Below, one piece after another: positions 1 through 7,749 of a stretch of DNA of 34,800 nt. Within the stretch, counting starts at the first letter, position 1; the number at the start of each line of letters is the position of its first letter. The DNA is from Segatella maculosa DSM 19339 = JCM 15638 (GTDB lineage: Bacteria; Bacteroidota; Bacteroidia; Bacteroidales; Bacteroidaceae), in assembly GCF_000382385.1 (NCBI RefSeq), contig NZ_KB908341.1, positions 1-34,800 of the forward strand, written 5' to 3'. Under the pieces are notes generated by a model. The model saw only the letters and a list, made by a program, of their open reading frames with translations, was not told where the DNA came from and made no database searches. The position numbers were made by a program, and so were the translations under genes.

Positions 1-325
1 CGCACACAGTAGTACTGTCAGGAACGATATCTTTCATGCCAAGACCTACAAAACGGCTAAAAGACAGGCGGTCGTTAACCTGCTCTTCAACTTCTCCGTC
101 ACTCAGACCATACCAGGTGCGGAGTAATTCAATCTTGAATAAAACAAGGCTGTCATAGCTTGGCCGGCCAGTAGACTTACAGCCTTTTGTATAAGCCACT
201 TCTATTATAGCACGAATAGGTGCCCAATCAATGACTGTGTTTATTTGTGAAAAGAATGTCTGCTTGACCTTTCTTTGACCAAGGAATAGGTCAGCAAAAC
301 TGGGAGAGGATAACTTCTGTTTCAT
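1..325 (-). CDS. IS5-family transposase, N-terminal part
   Basis: This is the first 108 residues of a DDE transposase that continues beyond the window. It starts at the ATG complementary to 323-325. The visible part has the N-terminal domain typical of IS5/IS1182-like transposases (DUF772 type): a segment around FFSQINTVIDW, then a GRPSYDSLVLFKIELLRTWYGLSDGEVEEQ-like helix-rich stretch and a DRLSFSRFVGL motif followed by DSTTVC. The catalytic DDE core is not visible. It would excise and insert the element; whether this copy is intact cannot be judged. Confidence 0.8.
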   Translation of the reverse strand, partial: MKQKLSSPSFADLFLGQRKVKQTFFSQINTVIDWAPIRAIIEVAYTKGCKSTGRPSYDSLVLFKIELLRTWYGLSDGEVEEQVNDRLSFSRFVGLGMKDIVPDSTTVC

Positions 326-388
326 ACTATAAAGGCACAAAAAATATTTAAGAAAGATAAATTATAGGAGGAGTTTTGCAGAGGTCTC
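1..388 (-). mobile_element. IS5-family insertion sequence, partial (cut by window edge)
   Basis: The window opens inside an insertion sequence whose transposase reads leftward. Just upstream of that gene the sequence at 371-388, read on the minus strand, begins GAGACCTCTGCAAAACTC, which looks like the terminal inverted repeat. The other end lies outside the window, so the repeat cannot be paired. The putative end sits only 6 bp from the GH5 stop codon, so the element inserted at the very 3' edge of that gene. Confidence 0.6.
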
Positions 389-394
389 ATATTG

Positions 395-1633
395 TTATTT
401 TCCTGATGCGGGAGTCTTTTTATTCAACCTCTTGAACACATCCTTAAAATATTTGGCCCGTTGAGTTTCTTTTGCTTGTGGAGCTGGAGCCTTTTCTCTA
501 CTGAACCAGAATGCATTAAGACCTTCCGGACTTTCCAGACTCCAACCTTGCCACTCGCGGAAAGCATGGAAGCACCAAGAGAAATTATTCTTCTCGAAGA
601 TATCTATAACATCTTTAAACCAATTGATAGCCGAATTTACAGGTGCCCATGTGATGACACTGAATTCACCGATCAAGACAGGAACTTTATATTCAGAGGC
701 AAAATTTGTCAGGGGCTTGAGTTCAGCTTCTAAGGTTGCTTTGTTACAATAAGTTTCTTCCTTTTCCCACCAATGGTTTTTGGCCTTTCCCGGGTATTCT
801 CTTTTGAAAGAAGCAATGGCTTCTTCATGAGTCATTGTTTTGGAATTGTATTCTCCTTTATATAATATTCCCTGACAAGCAAAGGTTTCAGGGCAATAGA
901 AATGAAGACTGTATACCACCCGCTTGTCTTTCTGAATAATCTTTTTCTTTTCTTTTTGGAAGGTTTCTGCCACCAGACCGGGTTGGAAAACAATCCATAC
1001 GTTTTTGTTAACAGTGCGAATTGCTGTTATGATATCGGGTACCATAGCCAACCATTCCTGCACCGCAGCTCTGCCTTTCTCGCTGGGCTCGTTGAAAAGA
1101 TCATATCCCCATATCTCATTTTCGTATTCTTTTTTTGTAAAATGCTGTGCAATGTTCTTCCACATCCGGATAAGAGCATCTTTCATTTCCGGATGATTTG
1201 CCCAAAAACCACGCTGGTTGTGGTCGTCTAATGTTGGTACTTTTCCGTTTACATAGATAGGAGGCTCATGCAAGTCTAGAATAACTTTTACATTTACACT
1301 TTGTGCAGCACGTACTTTTTCTTCTACCAAATTCAGATATTCCGGCAAGGTTGCCCATAAATCTTTTCCCTTTTTCAAAGCATAAGTTGCTGGGTTAAGT
1401 TGCAATCTTATGACGTTGGCGCCCCAAGTACTCAAATCTTTGATTGTTTGTGGGTGTAGTCCGTTAGCAGTCTGAACCATGAAGCCTCGCACTCTTGGGG
1501 GGGACGTTACTACTACCGGTGGGTTAGGGGGATTAGGGTTGGGATTAGGTGCAGGAGGTGTGTCTGGGGTATTCTTATCACCGCAAGCAAATAGGATTGG
1601 CAACATAAACAACAATGCAATAATTTTTTTCAT
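395..1633 (-). CDS. Glycoside hydrolase family 5 lipoprotein (cellulase-like)
   Basis: A 412-residue putative endo-acting beta-glycanase. Residues 1-17 form a lipoprotein signal with lipobox LFAC (Cys17), so the protein is probably membrane-anchored. A Pro/Asn-rich linker follows at about 22-45, then one GH5 TIM barrel. Recognisable GH5 features are the strand motif GANVIRLQL (71-79), DLHEPP (120-125), the NEP motif 181-183 with Glu182 as acid/base, HFY at 244-246, and the IGEF motif with Glu323 as nucleophile. The substrate (cellulose, xyloglucan, mannan or other) cannot be read from sequence. No SusC/SusD pair or other glycanase is adjacent, so it is not part of a visible polysaccharide utilisation locus. 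No TAnnTTTG promoter box was found in the 150 bp upstream. Confidence 0.85.
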   Translation of the reverse strand: MKKIIALLFMLPILFACGDKNTPDTPPAPNPNPNPPNPPVVVTSPPRVRGFMVQTANGLHPQTIKDLSTWGANVIRLQLNPATYALKKGKDLWATLPEYLNLVEEKVRAAQSVNVKVILDLHEPPIYVNGKVPTLDDHNQRGFWANHPEMKDALIRMWKNIAQHFTKKEYENEIWGYDLFNEPSEKGRAAVQEWLAMVPDIITAIRTVNKNVWIVFQPGLVAETFQKEKKKIIQKDKRVVYSLHFYCPETFACQGILYKGEYNSKTMTHEEAIASFKREYPGKAKNHWWEKEETYCNKATLEAELKPLTNFASEYKVPVLIGEFSVITWAPVNSAINWFKDVIDIFEKNNFSWCFHAFREWQGWSLESPEGLNAFWFSREKAPAPQAKETQRAKYFKDVFKRLNKKTPASGK

Positions 1634-1783
1634 AATTACAGTTTTAAGTTAATAATTAAAGTATGAACAATGCTATGTTCTTCCTCATAATTTTAGTTCT
1701 AAGTATTGTTAATTAAAATGAGACTATAACCGTATTCTGTTCAACAGACATATTAATTTTGATTAGCCTTTTACTAGTATATT

Positions 1784-1802
1784 AACGTGAGTTCGACGAA
1801 TT
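1784..1802 (+). repeat. Solo IS982-type terminal repeat
   Basis: The 19-bp AACGTGAGTTCGACGAATT is the exact reverse complement of the right end of the IS982 copy at 3195-3213 and identical to the left end at 4066-4084. No transposase sequence follows it. It lies 9 bp past the stop codon of the small secreted-protein gene, so that gene is bracketed by IS982 ends. Confidence 0.75.
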
Positions 1803-1811
1803 CTCGTTATG

Positions 1812-2159
1812 TTAATAGCATCTTGAACATGAACGATAGCCTTCACTTCGTGCAGAACTTAAAGATGTGCGAGAGTAGTTTCCACGCCACAATGCAGGAC
1901 AAGATGTTCGTGAATGGTAACAAGAACCTGTAGGAGTGATGTATACAACCCGACCTACTTTAACAGAGCGGGTAGATCTTTTCTTATGGACACTTGGCTT
2001 ACGGGCTTTCGAACGCTTACGAGCTTTCCTCCCCTTATACTTCATTTGCGTCTGCAAACTAATGTTTTCTGTGCGGGTTGTAGATGTCGTTTCATACGTA
2101 AAACTACTTGTGCCTATTAGTGTTGCCACGAAAAGAAGAACAGAAAATAGATGTCTCAT
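1812..2159 (-). CDS. Small exported Cys-rich protein (hypothetical)
   Basis: A 115-residue protein of unknown role. Residues 1-20 look like a signal peptide (MRHLFSVLLFVATLIGTSSF). A strongly basic stretch (about 40-70, rich in Lys/Arg) follows. The C-terminal module at 70-115 runs VVYITPTGSCYHSRTSC and ends GYRSCSRCY. Cys80, Cys87, Cys111 and Cys114, with His82, are placed as in the small zinc-binding modules often found at the end of Bacteroidales secreted proteins (pattern YITxTGxxYHxxxCxxL...GYxxCxxC). Metal binding is inferred, not shown. The gene is enclosed by the solo IS982 end at 1784 and the IS982 copy at 2185, which may have moved it. Confidence 0.6.
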   Translation of the reverse strand: MRHLFSVLLFVATLIGTSSFTYETTSTTRTENISLQTQMKYKGRKARKRSKARKPSVHKKRSTRSVKVGRVVYITPTGSCYHSRTSCPALWRGNYSRTSLSSARSEGYRSCSRCY

Positions 2160-2184
2160 AATTTTGTTTATATTTGTTATTAAT

Positions 2185-3213
2185 AACGTGAGTTTGATGA
2201 ATTATAAGTGTCTATAAATTTGGTGATTAGCGAAATTTGTTGTAATTTTAAGGTGTTGATATATAGAATTACAAACAAAAATCGCTATGATCACCGAAGA
2301 CAAAATTACTGAAATATTTTGTATGGCAGACGACTTCTGCAAGTTTTTTGACGCTATGATAGCAAAATATACGCTAAAACCTACCGGGAAAAGAAAATAT
2401 CATCGCAGTTCTACGATGTCAGAGGCCGAAGTCATGCTGATAATGATTCTTTTCCACGACTCCGGTTATCGCTGCTTTAAACATTTCTATCTTGAAAAAG
2501 TATGCAAGCATCTTCACCATCTGTTTTCCAAGCGCGCCTCCGAGAACCGTTTAGTAGAATTGGAAAGGGAGGTAGCCGTACCCTTAACCTTGTTTATCAA
2601 GAAGGTCCTCTTGGGTAAATGCACGGGTATAAGCTTTGTTGACAGTACACCATTGCGTGTCTGAAAAAACCAGAGAATACATATTCACAAAGTTTTCAAA
2701 GGCATAGCCCAAAGAGGAAAATGCGCTATGGGTTGGTTCTTCGGTTTCAAATTGCATTTGATTTGCAATGAGAAAGGAGAACTTCTCAACTTCATGATAA
2801 CGCCGGGAGATGTTGATGACCGTAAGCCTTTGGAGCACAAAGCATTCATAGATTTTATATATGGTAAGCTAATCGGTGACAAGGGGTACATCAGCAAGAA
2901 CCTCTTTCAAAGGCTTTTTGTTGATGGAATACAGCTTATAACCAAATTGAAAAGTAACATGAAAGGAGCTTTAATGAGTGTTTCAGACAGACTTTTACTC
3001 AGAAAAAGAGCCATTATAGAAACGGTGAATGATGAACTTAAGAACATTGCACAAGTAGAGCACTCCAGACATAGATGCTTTGACAATTTCATCGTCAACT
3101 TATTAGGAGCCATTGCCGCCTATTGTCTGTTTCCAAAGAAGCCTTGTATTAATAATGTACAAAGGACTATGGACACACAGCTTGCATTGTTCTGAATTCG
3201 TCGAACTCACGTT
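2185..3213 (+). mobile_element. IS982-family insertion sequence, copy 1 (full length, inactive)
   Basis: The 1029-bp element has a left end AACGTGAGTTTGATGAATT (2185-2203) and a right end whose reverse complement is AACGTGAGTTCGACGAATT (3195-3213), 17 of 19 matching. Size and transposase type fit IS982. No clear target-site duplication is visible. The right end matches the solo repeat at 1784 better than its own left end. Confidence 0.85.
2287..3195 (+). pseudogene. IS982-family transposase, interrupted by an in-frame stop
   Basis: Reading from ATG 2287 to the TGA ending at 3195 gives an otherwise complete IS982 transposase of 302 codons with one nonsense codon, TGA at 2662-2664. The second copy has TGC (Cys) at the matching place (DSTPLRVCKN), so a single C-to-A change made the stop. 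The DDE residues lie on the two sides: FVDSTPLRV before it, GDKGY and ETVNDELKN after it. Translation would release a 125-residue N-terminal fragment. A downstream ATG at 2728 could start a 155-residue C-terminal piece, but neither is expected to transpose DNA. Confidence 0.85.
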
Positions 3214-3356
3214 ATAATAGGTGAAATTTCTGACATATCCAAGTGTTTTGAGAACTTTGTTTCTCAGGCACTTGGAGTTCTCACAAGAATTTATGCTGCG
3301 GAATTAAGGAGTTATATACTCTAATAACGTTTCCGATTCGGATTTATTGTATACCC

Positions 3357-3425
3357 GTTGTTAATACCCTTATAAGAGTGTTCGTCAATACCCTTGTATG
3401 GGTGTTCACTGATACCCTTATATGA
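3357..3425 (+). repeat. Tandem 24-bp repeat, three units, terminator-like
   Basis: In the 233-bp gap between the converging IS982 and SUKH genes, three imperfect 24-bp units carry the cores AATACCCTTATAAGAG, AATACCCTTGTATGGG and GATACCCTTATATGAC. Each core is a short dyad. The position between converging genes suggests a bidirectional terminator. Nothing else was recognised in 3214-3446. Confidence 0.5.
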
Positions 3426-3446
3426 CTAATATCACGAGGCTTTATA

Positions 3447-4034
3447 TTACCTTTTAATTGGGGTGGTATAAAGGTCTTCATCTATTTTTCTTCCCCTCTC
3501 ATCAAACAGTGAGTATATCCTCTTTAACTCTGATATAAGCATTTGCTCGAACGTTTCCCATTGGAATAGGGAGGTTGCATCGTCTCTATCACAATAGTGC
3601 ACGGTGCTTGTTCTTTTATCTATATAAAGATAAGAACCGTCCCAGTCATAACCGCCTATAAAGAAATGGTCGTCTGCGGCATTTCGAGGTCTTTCCCGAA
3701 TGTTTGCCGTAATAATCGAAAACGGTTGGCGGCTTTCATCAGTGCTTCTTTTATAGTTTCTTCTTAACCCGTCTAAACAAAAGGTTCCAACCAATATGTC
3801 TAACCCATTGCTTACATCTAACAAGAATTTTTTATAATCGATGGGAATTCCCATGCCCAATTCTTTCTCCAATGCTTGGACATCGTTCTTACTTAGCGGA
3901 GGATACAGGGTGTTTAGCCAAGCCTCGGGGGCTATATGGGGCGCTTTTCCTATAAGGATTGCACCGGTGGATTGGGATTCTTCAATACCCTGGTTCTGAA
4001 ATCTATAAATTAAATCCCTATATGTTTTATTCAT
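3447..4034 (-). CDS. SUKH (SMI1/KNR4) domain protein, likely immunity protein
   Basis: A 195-residue cytoplasmic protein with a SMI1/KNR4 (SUKH) fold over about residues 38-175. Visible hallmarks are LSKNDVQALEKELGMGIPIDYKKFLLDVSNG near the N-terminus of the domain and the strand pair GGYDWDGSYLYIDKRTSTVHYCDRDD further on, followed by a WETFEQMLISEL helix. SUKH proteins in bacteria commonly neutralise polymorphic or contact-dependent nuclease toxins. No toxin gene is next to it. It is bracketed by the two IS982 copies, which suggests it was separated from its partner by IS-driven rearrangement. No promoter box was recognised in the short upstream stretch, where the left end of IS982 copy 2 begins 31 bp away. 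Confidence 0.8.
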   Translation of the reverse strand: MNKTYRDLIYRFQNQGIEESQSTGAILIGKAPHIAPEAWLNTLYPPLSKNDVQALEKELGMGIPIDYKKFLLDVSNGLDILVGTFCLDGLRRNYKRSTDESRQPFSIITANIRERPRNAADDHFFIGGYDWDGSYLYIDKRTSTVHYCDRDDATSLFQWETFEQMLISELKRIYSLFDERGRKIDEDLYTTPIKR

Positions 4035-4065
4035 ATTCTATTTTTCTATATACGCTATACTATTT

Positions 4066-4890
4066 AACGTGAGTTCGACGAATTATTAATGTCTATAAAT
4101 TTGGTGATTAGCGAAATTTGTTGTAACTTTAAGGAGCTAAAATACAAACAGTTATAAACAAAAATCGCTATGATCACCGAGGACAAAGTTACTGAAATAT
4201 TTTGTATGGCAGACGACTTCTGCAAGTTTTTTGATGCAATGACAGCAAAATATACGCTAAAACCTACAGGAAAAGGAAATATCATAGAAATTCTACAATG
4301 TCAAAGGCCGAAGTCATGCTGATAATGATTCTTTTCCACGACTCCGGTTATCGCTGCTTTAAACATTTCTATCTTGAAAAAGTATGCAAGCATCTTCACC
4401 ATCTGTTTTCCAATGTTGTTTCTTATAACCGTTTAGTAGAATTGGAAAGGGAGGTAGCCGTACCCTTAACCTTGTTTATCAAGAAGGTCCTCTTGGGCAA
4501 ATGCACGGGCATAAGCTTCGTTGACAGTACACCATTGCGTGTCTGCAAAAACCAGAGAATACATATTCACAAAGTTTTCAAAGGCATAGCCCAAAGAGGA
4601 AAATGCTCTATGGGTTGGTTTTTCGGTTTCAAATTGCATTTGATTTGCAATGAGAAAGGAGAGCTTCTCAACTTTATGATAACGCTGGGAGATGTTGATG
4701 ACCGTAAGCCTTTGGAGTACAAAGCATTCGTAGATTTTATATATGGTAAGCTATTCGGTGATAAAGGCTACATCGGCAAGAACCTCTTTCAAAGGCTTTT
4801 TGTTGACGGAATACAGCTTATTACCAAATTGAAAAGTAACATGAAAGGAGCGTTAATGAGCGTTTCAGACAGACTTTTACTCAGAAAAAG
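4066..4890 (+). mobile_element. IS982-family insertion sequence, copy 2 (3'-truncated)
   Basis: The left end AACGTGAGTTCGACGAATT is at 4066-4084 and the sequence tracks copy 1 closely up to the shared CTCAGAAAAAG ending at 4890. After that all similarity stops. The lost part includes the third catalytic residue and the right end. The break is the best candidate for the left border of the conjugative element. Confidence 0.85.
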
Positions 4891-4906
4891 TGCATATAAA
4901 ATCTGA
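4170..4906 (+). pseudogene. IS982-family transposase, frameshifted and truncated
   Basis: The start codon at 4170 opens the same reading frame as copy 1 (ITEDKVTEIFCMADDF), but a 1-base deletion in the A/G-rich run near 4272-4282 shifts the frame. The correct frame resumes before the internal ATG at 4298 and runs to a TGA at 4904-4906, the last five codons being unrelated sequence. DSTPLRVCKN and GDKGY are present; the ETVNDELKN segment with the catalytic Glu is gone. It is certainly not a working transposase. It is useful as the reference that shows the ancestral Cys codon of copy 1. Confidence 0.85.
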
Positions 4907-4973
4907 AAAACGGAAAAATGCAGCGATAGCGTTATCAATCAAAGACTTAAAAGGACTTTTGGAAGTAGTGTAA
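4896..4973 (+). pseudogene. 3' gene fragment at the element border
   Basis: An open frame starting right at the break with IS982 and lacking a start codon encodes about 25 residues, ending KDLKGLLEVV before a TAA at 4971-4973. It reads like the C-terminus of a protein (basic, then an amphipathic helix). It could be the 3' end of the gene the element integrated into, or a relic. The parent protein was not recognised. From 4974 to 5203 there is no gene; an imperfect hairpin at 5022-5058 and a weak -7-like TAATTTTG at 5175-5182 are the only features seen. Confidence 0.35.
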
Positions 4974-5203
4974 TGCCAACCGTGTACGGTCTTTGTGCCA
5001 AACAGTGACAGAGTTCCGTCTCCTATTCGTAACCCCTGCAAGGGTAAGAATGGATAGGTGGAAAATCAAGGAAATTCGCTCTGAAATAGGCTGTTAGGCT
5101 GAAAAATCCCATCCTTCGGTTTCTTATTCCGCGTTCCCCTCGATTTGCTTAGTGGACAACTGCTCCACAGTAAATAATTTTGCAAACGAAAGGAACAAAA
5201 GCA

Positions 5204-6448
5204 ATGAGAAGTACATTTTCAGTCATCTTCTATTTGAAGAAGGACAAGGTAAAGAAAGACGGTACGTCACCCATCATGGGGCGCATCACCGTGGACGGTA
5301 CGCAGGCACAGTTCAGCTGCAAGGTATCCATCAAGCCGAACCTCTGGGGTGTCAAGGGTGGTCGGGCCATAGGCAAGAGTGTAACGGCACGGGAGACCAA
5401 CCGGATACTCGACAAACTCCGTGCAGGTATCACAAAGCATTATCAGGAAATCATGGAGCGCGACAGCTTTGTCACGGCTGAGAAAGTAAGGAATGCTTTC
5501 CTTGGCTTGGAATACCGTCGGCAGACACTCATTAAAGCCTACGATCTCTTCTTGGAAGACTATGTTAAGAAAGTCGAATGCGGCATGAAAGCAAAGAACA
5601 CATTGTATAAATACCGTGCCGTGTATGAGCACCTGAAAGATTTTCTGCAATCACGCTACAATGTTCACGACATAGCTCTGAAAGAAATCCTGCCTACCCT
5701 CATTACGGATTTCGAGGCTTACCTACGTGCAGACTGCCGTTTGAGCCCCAATACCGTATGGCTCTATACTTTTCCTGTCCGCATGCTGCTGCATAAAGCT
5801 GTGGAGAACGGCTGGTTGACGCGTTATCCTTTTGCGGGTTATGAGATACACAAGGAGGAAATTGAAAAAGGCTTTCTCACCAAGGAGGAACTCGGACTGC
5901 TTATCAATGCCCCGAAGATGAACTTCAAACGGACGCTTATCCGCGATCTGTTCCTCTTCTGTGCCTTTACGGGGCTGGCTTATATTGACCTGAAGAACCT
6001 TCGGGAGGAAAACATCGTGTCCAACCCGCTCGACGGCAGTGTATGGATACACACCCATCGGCAGAAAACAGGTGTGGAAACGAATGTTCGCCTGCTTGAC
6101 ATTCCCCTTCAAATCATGAAGAAGTACAAAGGCCTGTGCGACGACGGGCGTGTCTTTCCCGTCCCGGCCTATAATTCCTGCAAAAGAATCTTGCGTACCG
6201 TCATGAGGATATGCGGTATCAGTAAACACGTTACTTGGCACATGGCACGCCACACGATGGCAACGGTGGTATGCCTTTCCAACGGCATGCCCATCGAGTC
6301 CGTCAGCAGCGTCTTGGGACACAAATGTATCTCCAGCACGCAGATATATGCCAAGATTACCAACGAGAAACTGAACAAGGAAATGAATGTACTATCTGAA
6401 AAACTTGCTGATATTGGTGAATTTGTCACCTCTGAGGCTTTCGTGTAA
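5204..6448 (+). CDS. Tyrosine recombinase (conjugative transposon integrase)
   Basis: A 414-residue site-specific recombinase that would integrate and excise the element. The N-terminal arm-binding domain (about 1-90) is the Bacteroidales type (FSVIFYLKKDKVKKDG...ITVDGTQAQFS...). A SAM-like core-binding domain spans about 105-205 and the catalytic domain about 222-400. Catalytic residues seen are Lys288, His346 and Arg349 in HMARH, the LGH motif 371-373 and Tyr382 in IYAKI. The usual first Arg (TGLR) is Ala259 in TGLAYIDLKNL, a substitution at the position that is also non-Arg in IntDOT. I chose the ATG at 5204 because an AAAGG Shine-Dalgarno-like run lies 11 bp before it; an in-frame TTG at 5180 would add eight residues. 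Placement at the element's left end fits its role. Confidence 0.92.
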   Translation: MRSTFSVIFYLKKDKVKKDGTSPIMGRITVDGTQAQFSCKVSIKPNLWGVKGGRAIGKSVTARETNRILDKLRAGITKHYQEIMERDSFVTAEKVRNAFLGLEYRRQTLIKAYDLFLEDYVKKVECGMKAKNTLYKYRAVYEHLKDFLQSRYNVHDIALKEILPTLITDFEAYLRADCRLSPNTVWLYTFPVRMLLHKAVENGWLTRYPFAGYEIHKEEIEKGFLTKEELGLLINAPKMNFKRTLIRDLFLFCAFTGLAYIDLKNLREENIVSNPLDGSVWIHTHRQKTGVETNVRLLDIPLQIMKKYKGLCDDGRVFPVPAYNSCKRILRTVMRICGISKHVTWHMARHTMATVVCLSNGMPIESVSSVLGHKCISSTQIYAKITNEKLNKEMNVLSEKLADIGEFVTSEAFV

Positions 6449-6515
6449 TGATGTCAATACCTTTTATAGATATATCCGAATACAACACCTATAATATTAT
6501 AAGGAGGAACGAACA

Positions 6516-6878
6516 ATGAAACAACGAGACATTATTTATTTGAAAGAGAACGAATTTTTCATCACGGGTGCCGCCATTTGGATGAGCGAGTGGGAATTGG
6601 CGGAACTCTTCTACGCCACACGAGGTGAAATACGGGTAGCCATCAACCGCGTACTGAAAGATGGTGCGATACCATCCTGCCACAGCACGAGGTACATGTC
6701 TCTTGAAAATGGCTATGCTGCCGAGGTATATTCCTTGGAGACTACCATCGCCATTTCCTTTTATCTACATACGGGATTTGCGGCAAAGTTTCGCAGGTGG
6801 ATAACAGAACGGATTACAAGGGACAACAAACAGGTAGCCTCCTTGCTACTCTATGTCGGTAGCGGGTTGGAATGCTGA
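6516..6878 (+). CDS. RhuM-like DNA-binding protein (hypothetical)
   Basis: A 120-residue protein following the integrase by 67 bp, with an unusually strong Shine-Dalgarno sequence AAGGAGG at 6501-6507. The N-terminal half has WMSEWELAELFYATRGEIRVAINRVLKDGAI, which matches the layout of the winged-helix start of RhuM/Fic-associated proteins (WLSQ.QMAELF.TT...I..HI..IF). The second half, VYSLETTIAISFYLHTGFAAKFRRW, parallels the RhuM segment that ends in FRxWAT. It is shorter than full RhuM proteins. It is likely a small element-encoded regulator, but this is inference. It could be co-transcribed with the integrase. Confidence 0.55.
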   Translation: MKQRDIIYLKENEFFITGAAIWMSEWELAELFYATRGEIRVAINRVLKDGAIPSCHSTRYMSLENGYAAEVYSLETTIAISFYLHTGFAAKFRRWITERITRDNKQVASLLLYVGSGLEC

Positions 6879-6929
6879 ACCGACAGGAATAGCTACACAC
6901 AATCCGAGAAACGAAAAAGGATGGGCAAC

Positions 6930-6964
6930 GGGCGGACGGTTTTCACCAGAAAAACTGTCCGCCC
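6930..6964 (+). terminator. Strong hairpin, terminator-like
   Basis: Arms GGGCGGACGGTTTT (6930-6943) and AAAACTGTCCGCCC (6951-6964) pair over 14 bp with one wobble and a 7-nt loop. A TCGTTTTC run follows a few bases later rather than directly. It probably separates the integrase unit from the HTH operon. The rest of the 219-bp gap holds only the TAGCTTTG box at 7063. Confidence 0.6.
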
Positions 6965-7062
6965 GAGTCGTTTTCTGTCAGTTTCATGTCTCTTTTGTCT
7001 CCGTAACGACGCCACAAGCTGCCACCAAGACGCAAAACGATACACCACCCGCCATAAAACGA

Positions 7063-7070
7063 TAGCTTTG
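7063..7070 (+). promoter_or_regulatory. -7 promoter box of the HTH/excision operon
   Basis: TAGCTTTG matches the Bacteroides -7 consensus TAnnTTTG and lies 27 bp before the ATG at 7098. No TTTG is seen at the -33 distance, so transcription may need an activator. Confidence 0.45.
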
Positions 7071-7097
7071 CATCGAACAAATAAAAAACAGAATTAT

Positions 7098-7388
7098 ATG
7101 GAAGTAGTAATCATTGAAAAAAGGGCATTCGAGAAGATAGTATCGGACGTCCTTGCATTGGCAAAGAAAATCGACACGCTCTCCGGTATGGATGAGAGAA
7201 AGTACGACGGTGCATGGCTGGATAGTGAAGACGTATGCCGTCGCCTGCAGATCAGTCCCCGCCGCTTGCAGACGCTCAGGACAAACCGAAAGATTATCTG
7301 CGCACAGATCGGGCGGAAATTCTATTACAGGGCGGAAGAAGTCGAAGCCTTTCTGCAAGCCCACAAGCAGGAAACACCCAAAACTTGA
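7098..7388 (+). CDS. Helix-turn-helix protein, excisionase-like (type A, first copy)
   Basis: A 96-residue protein. The N-terminus MEVVIIEKRAFEKIVSDVLAL is a short helical or coiled segment. The C-terminal half (about 40-90) is a MerR/excisionase-like winged HTH, SEDVCRRLQISPRRLQTLRTN, followed by the wing IGRKFYYRAEEVEAFL. The start was placed at the ATG followed by MEVVIIE because the type A paralogue at 7809 starts the same way. Position fits the xis2c/xis2d genes of CTnDOT-type excision operons, which encode small basic recombination directionality factors. Which of the four copies corresponds to Xis2c or Xis2d cannot be decided here. Confidence 0.75.
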   Translation: MEVVIIEKRAFEKIVSDVLALAKKIDTLSGMDERKYDGAWLDSEDVCRRLQISPRRLQTLRTNRKIICAQIGRKFYYRAEEVEAFLQAHKQETPKT

Positions 7389-7423
7389 CAGACAAGCATT
7401 TTCCCACTAAATCCATAAATGAA

Positions 7424-7735
7424 ATGAAAGAAAACGTATTGACCGGACAGGATGAGCCGGTATTCTCCCTGCTTCGCGCTTTGGACAAGACCGGCAGGAA
7501 CTTGAGAGTCTTCATGAAAGATTGCCGCCCGCTGCTCAACGGCGAGCGGTATCTCACAGACAAAGACGTGTCGGCACTGCTGCGAATAAGCCGCAGAACC
7601 CTGCAAGACTATCGCCGTAACGGCATTCTGCCGTTCTTCCGCTTGGGTGGTAAGATACTATATCGGGAAAGCGATTTGCAAAAGCTGTTGTCGGACAGCT
7701 GCAAGCCTTCTTTTAACTGCATCTCGGATAAATGA
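7424..7735 (+). CDS. Helix-turn-helix protein, excisionase-like (type B, first copy)
   Basis: A 103-residue protein starting 35 bp after the first HTH gene. It lacks the MEVVIIE start and instead has an N-terminal region predicted helical (VFSLLRALDKTGRNLRVFMKD). An HTH follows: YLTDKDVSALLRISRRTLQDYRRNGILPF, then the wing RLGGKILYRESDLQKLL. It is the closest relative, within the window, of the protein at 8167. It probably binds DNA at the attachment sites or at the operon promoter to steer excision, by analogy to CTnDOT Xis proteins. Confidence 0.72.
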   Translation: MKENVLTGQDEPVFSLLRALDKTGRNLRVFMKDCRPLLNGERYLTDKDVSALLRISRRTLQDYRRNGILPFFRLGGKILYRESDLQKLLSDSCKPSFNCISDK

Positions 7736-7749
7736 AAGAAAAAAGACAG

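Noticed and set aside
2185..4890. Active composite transposon formed by the two IS982 copies
   Set aside because: Both transposases are broken and copy 2 lacks its right end, so the block cannot move by itself, although it may once have done so.
4298..4906. A 202-codon IS982 transposase taken as an intact gene
   Set aside because: The true start at 4170 is out of frame because of a 1-base deletion, and the catalytic Glu region is missing, so it is a pseudogene.
5022..5058. Imperfect hairpin as the ICE attachment site
   Set aside because: No second copy exists in the window and the sequence lies 130 bp inside the apparent border; nothing supports it as att.
5180..5203. TTG at 5180 as integrase start
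   Set aside because: The ATG at 5204 has a Shine-Dalgarno-like AAAGG at a suitable distance, whereas the TTG has none and overlaps a -7-like box.
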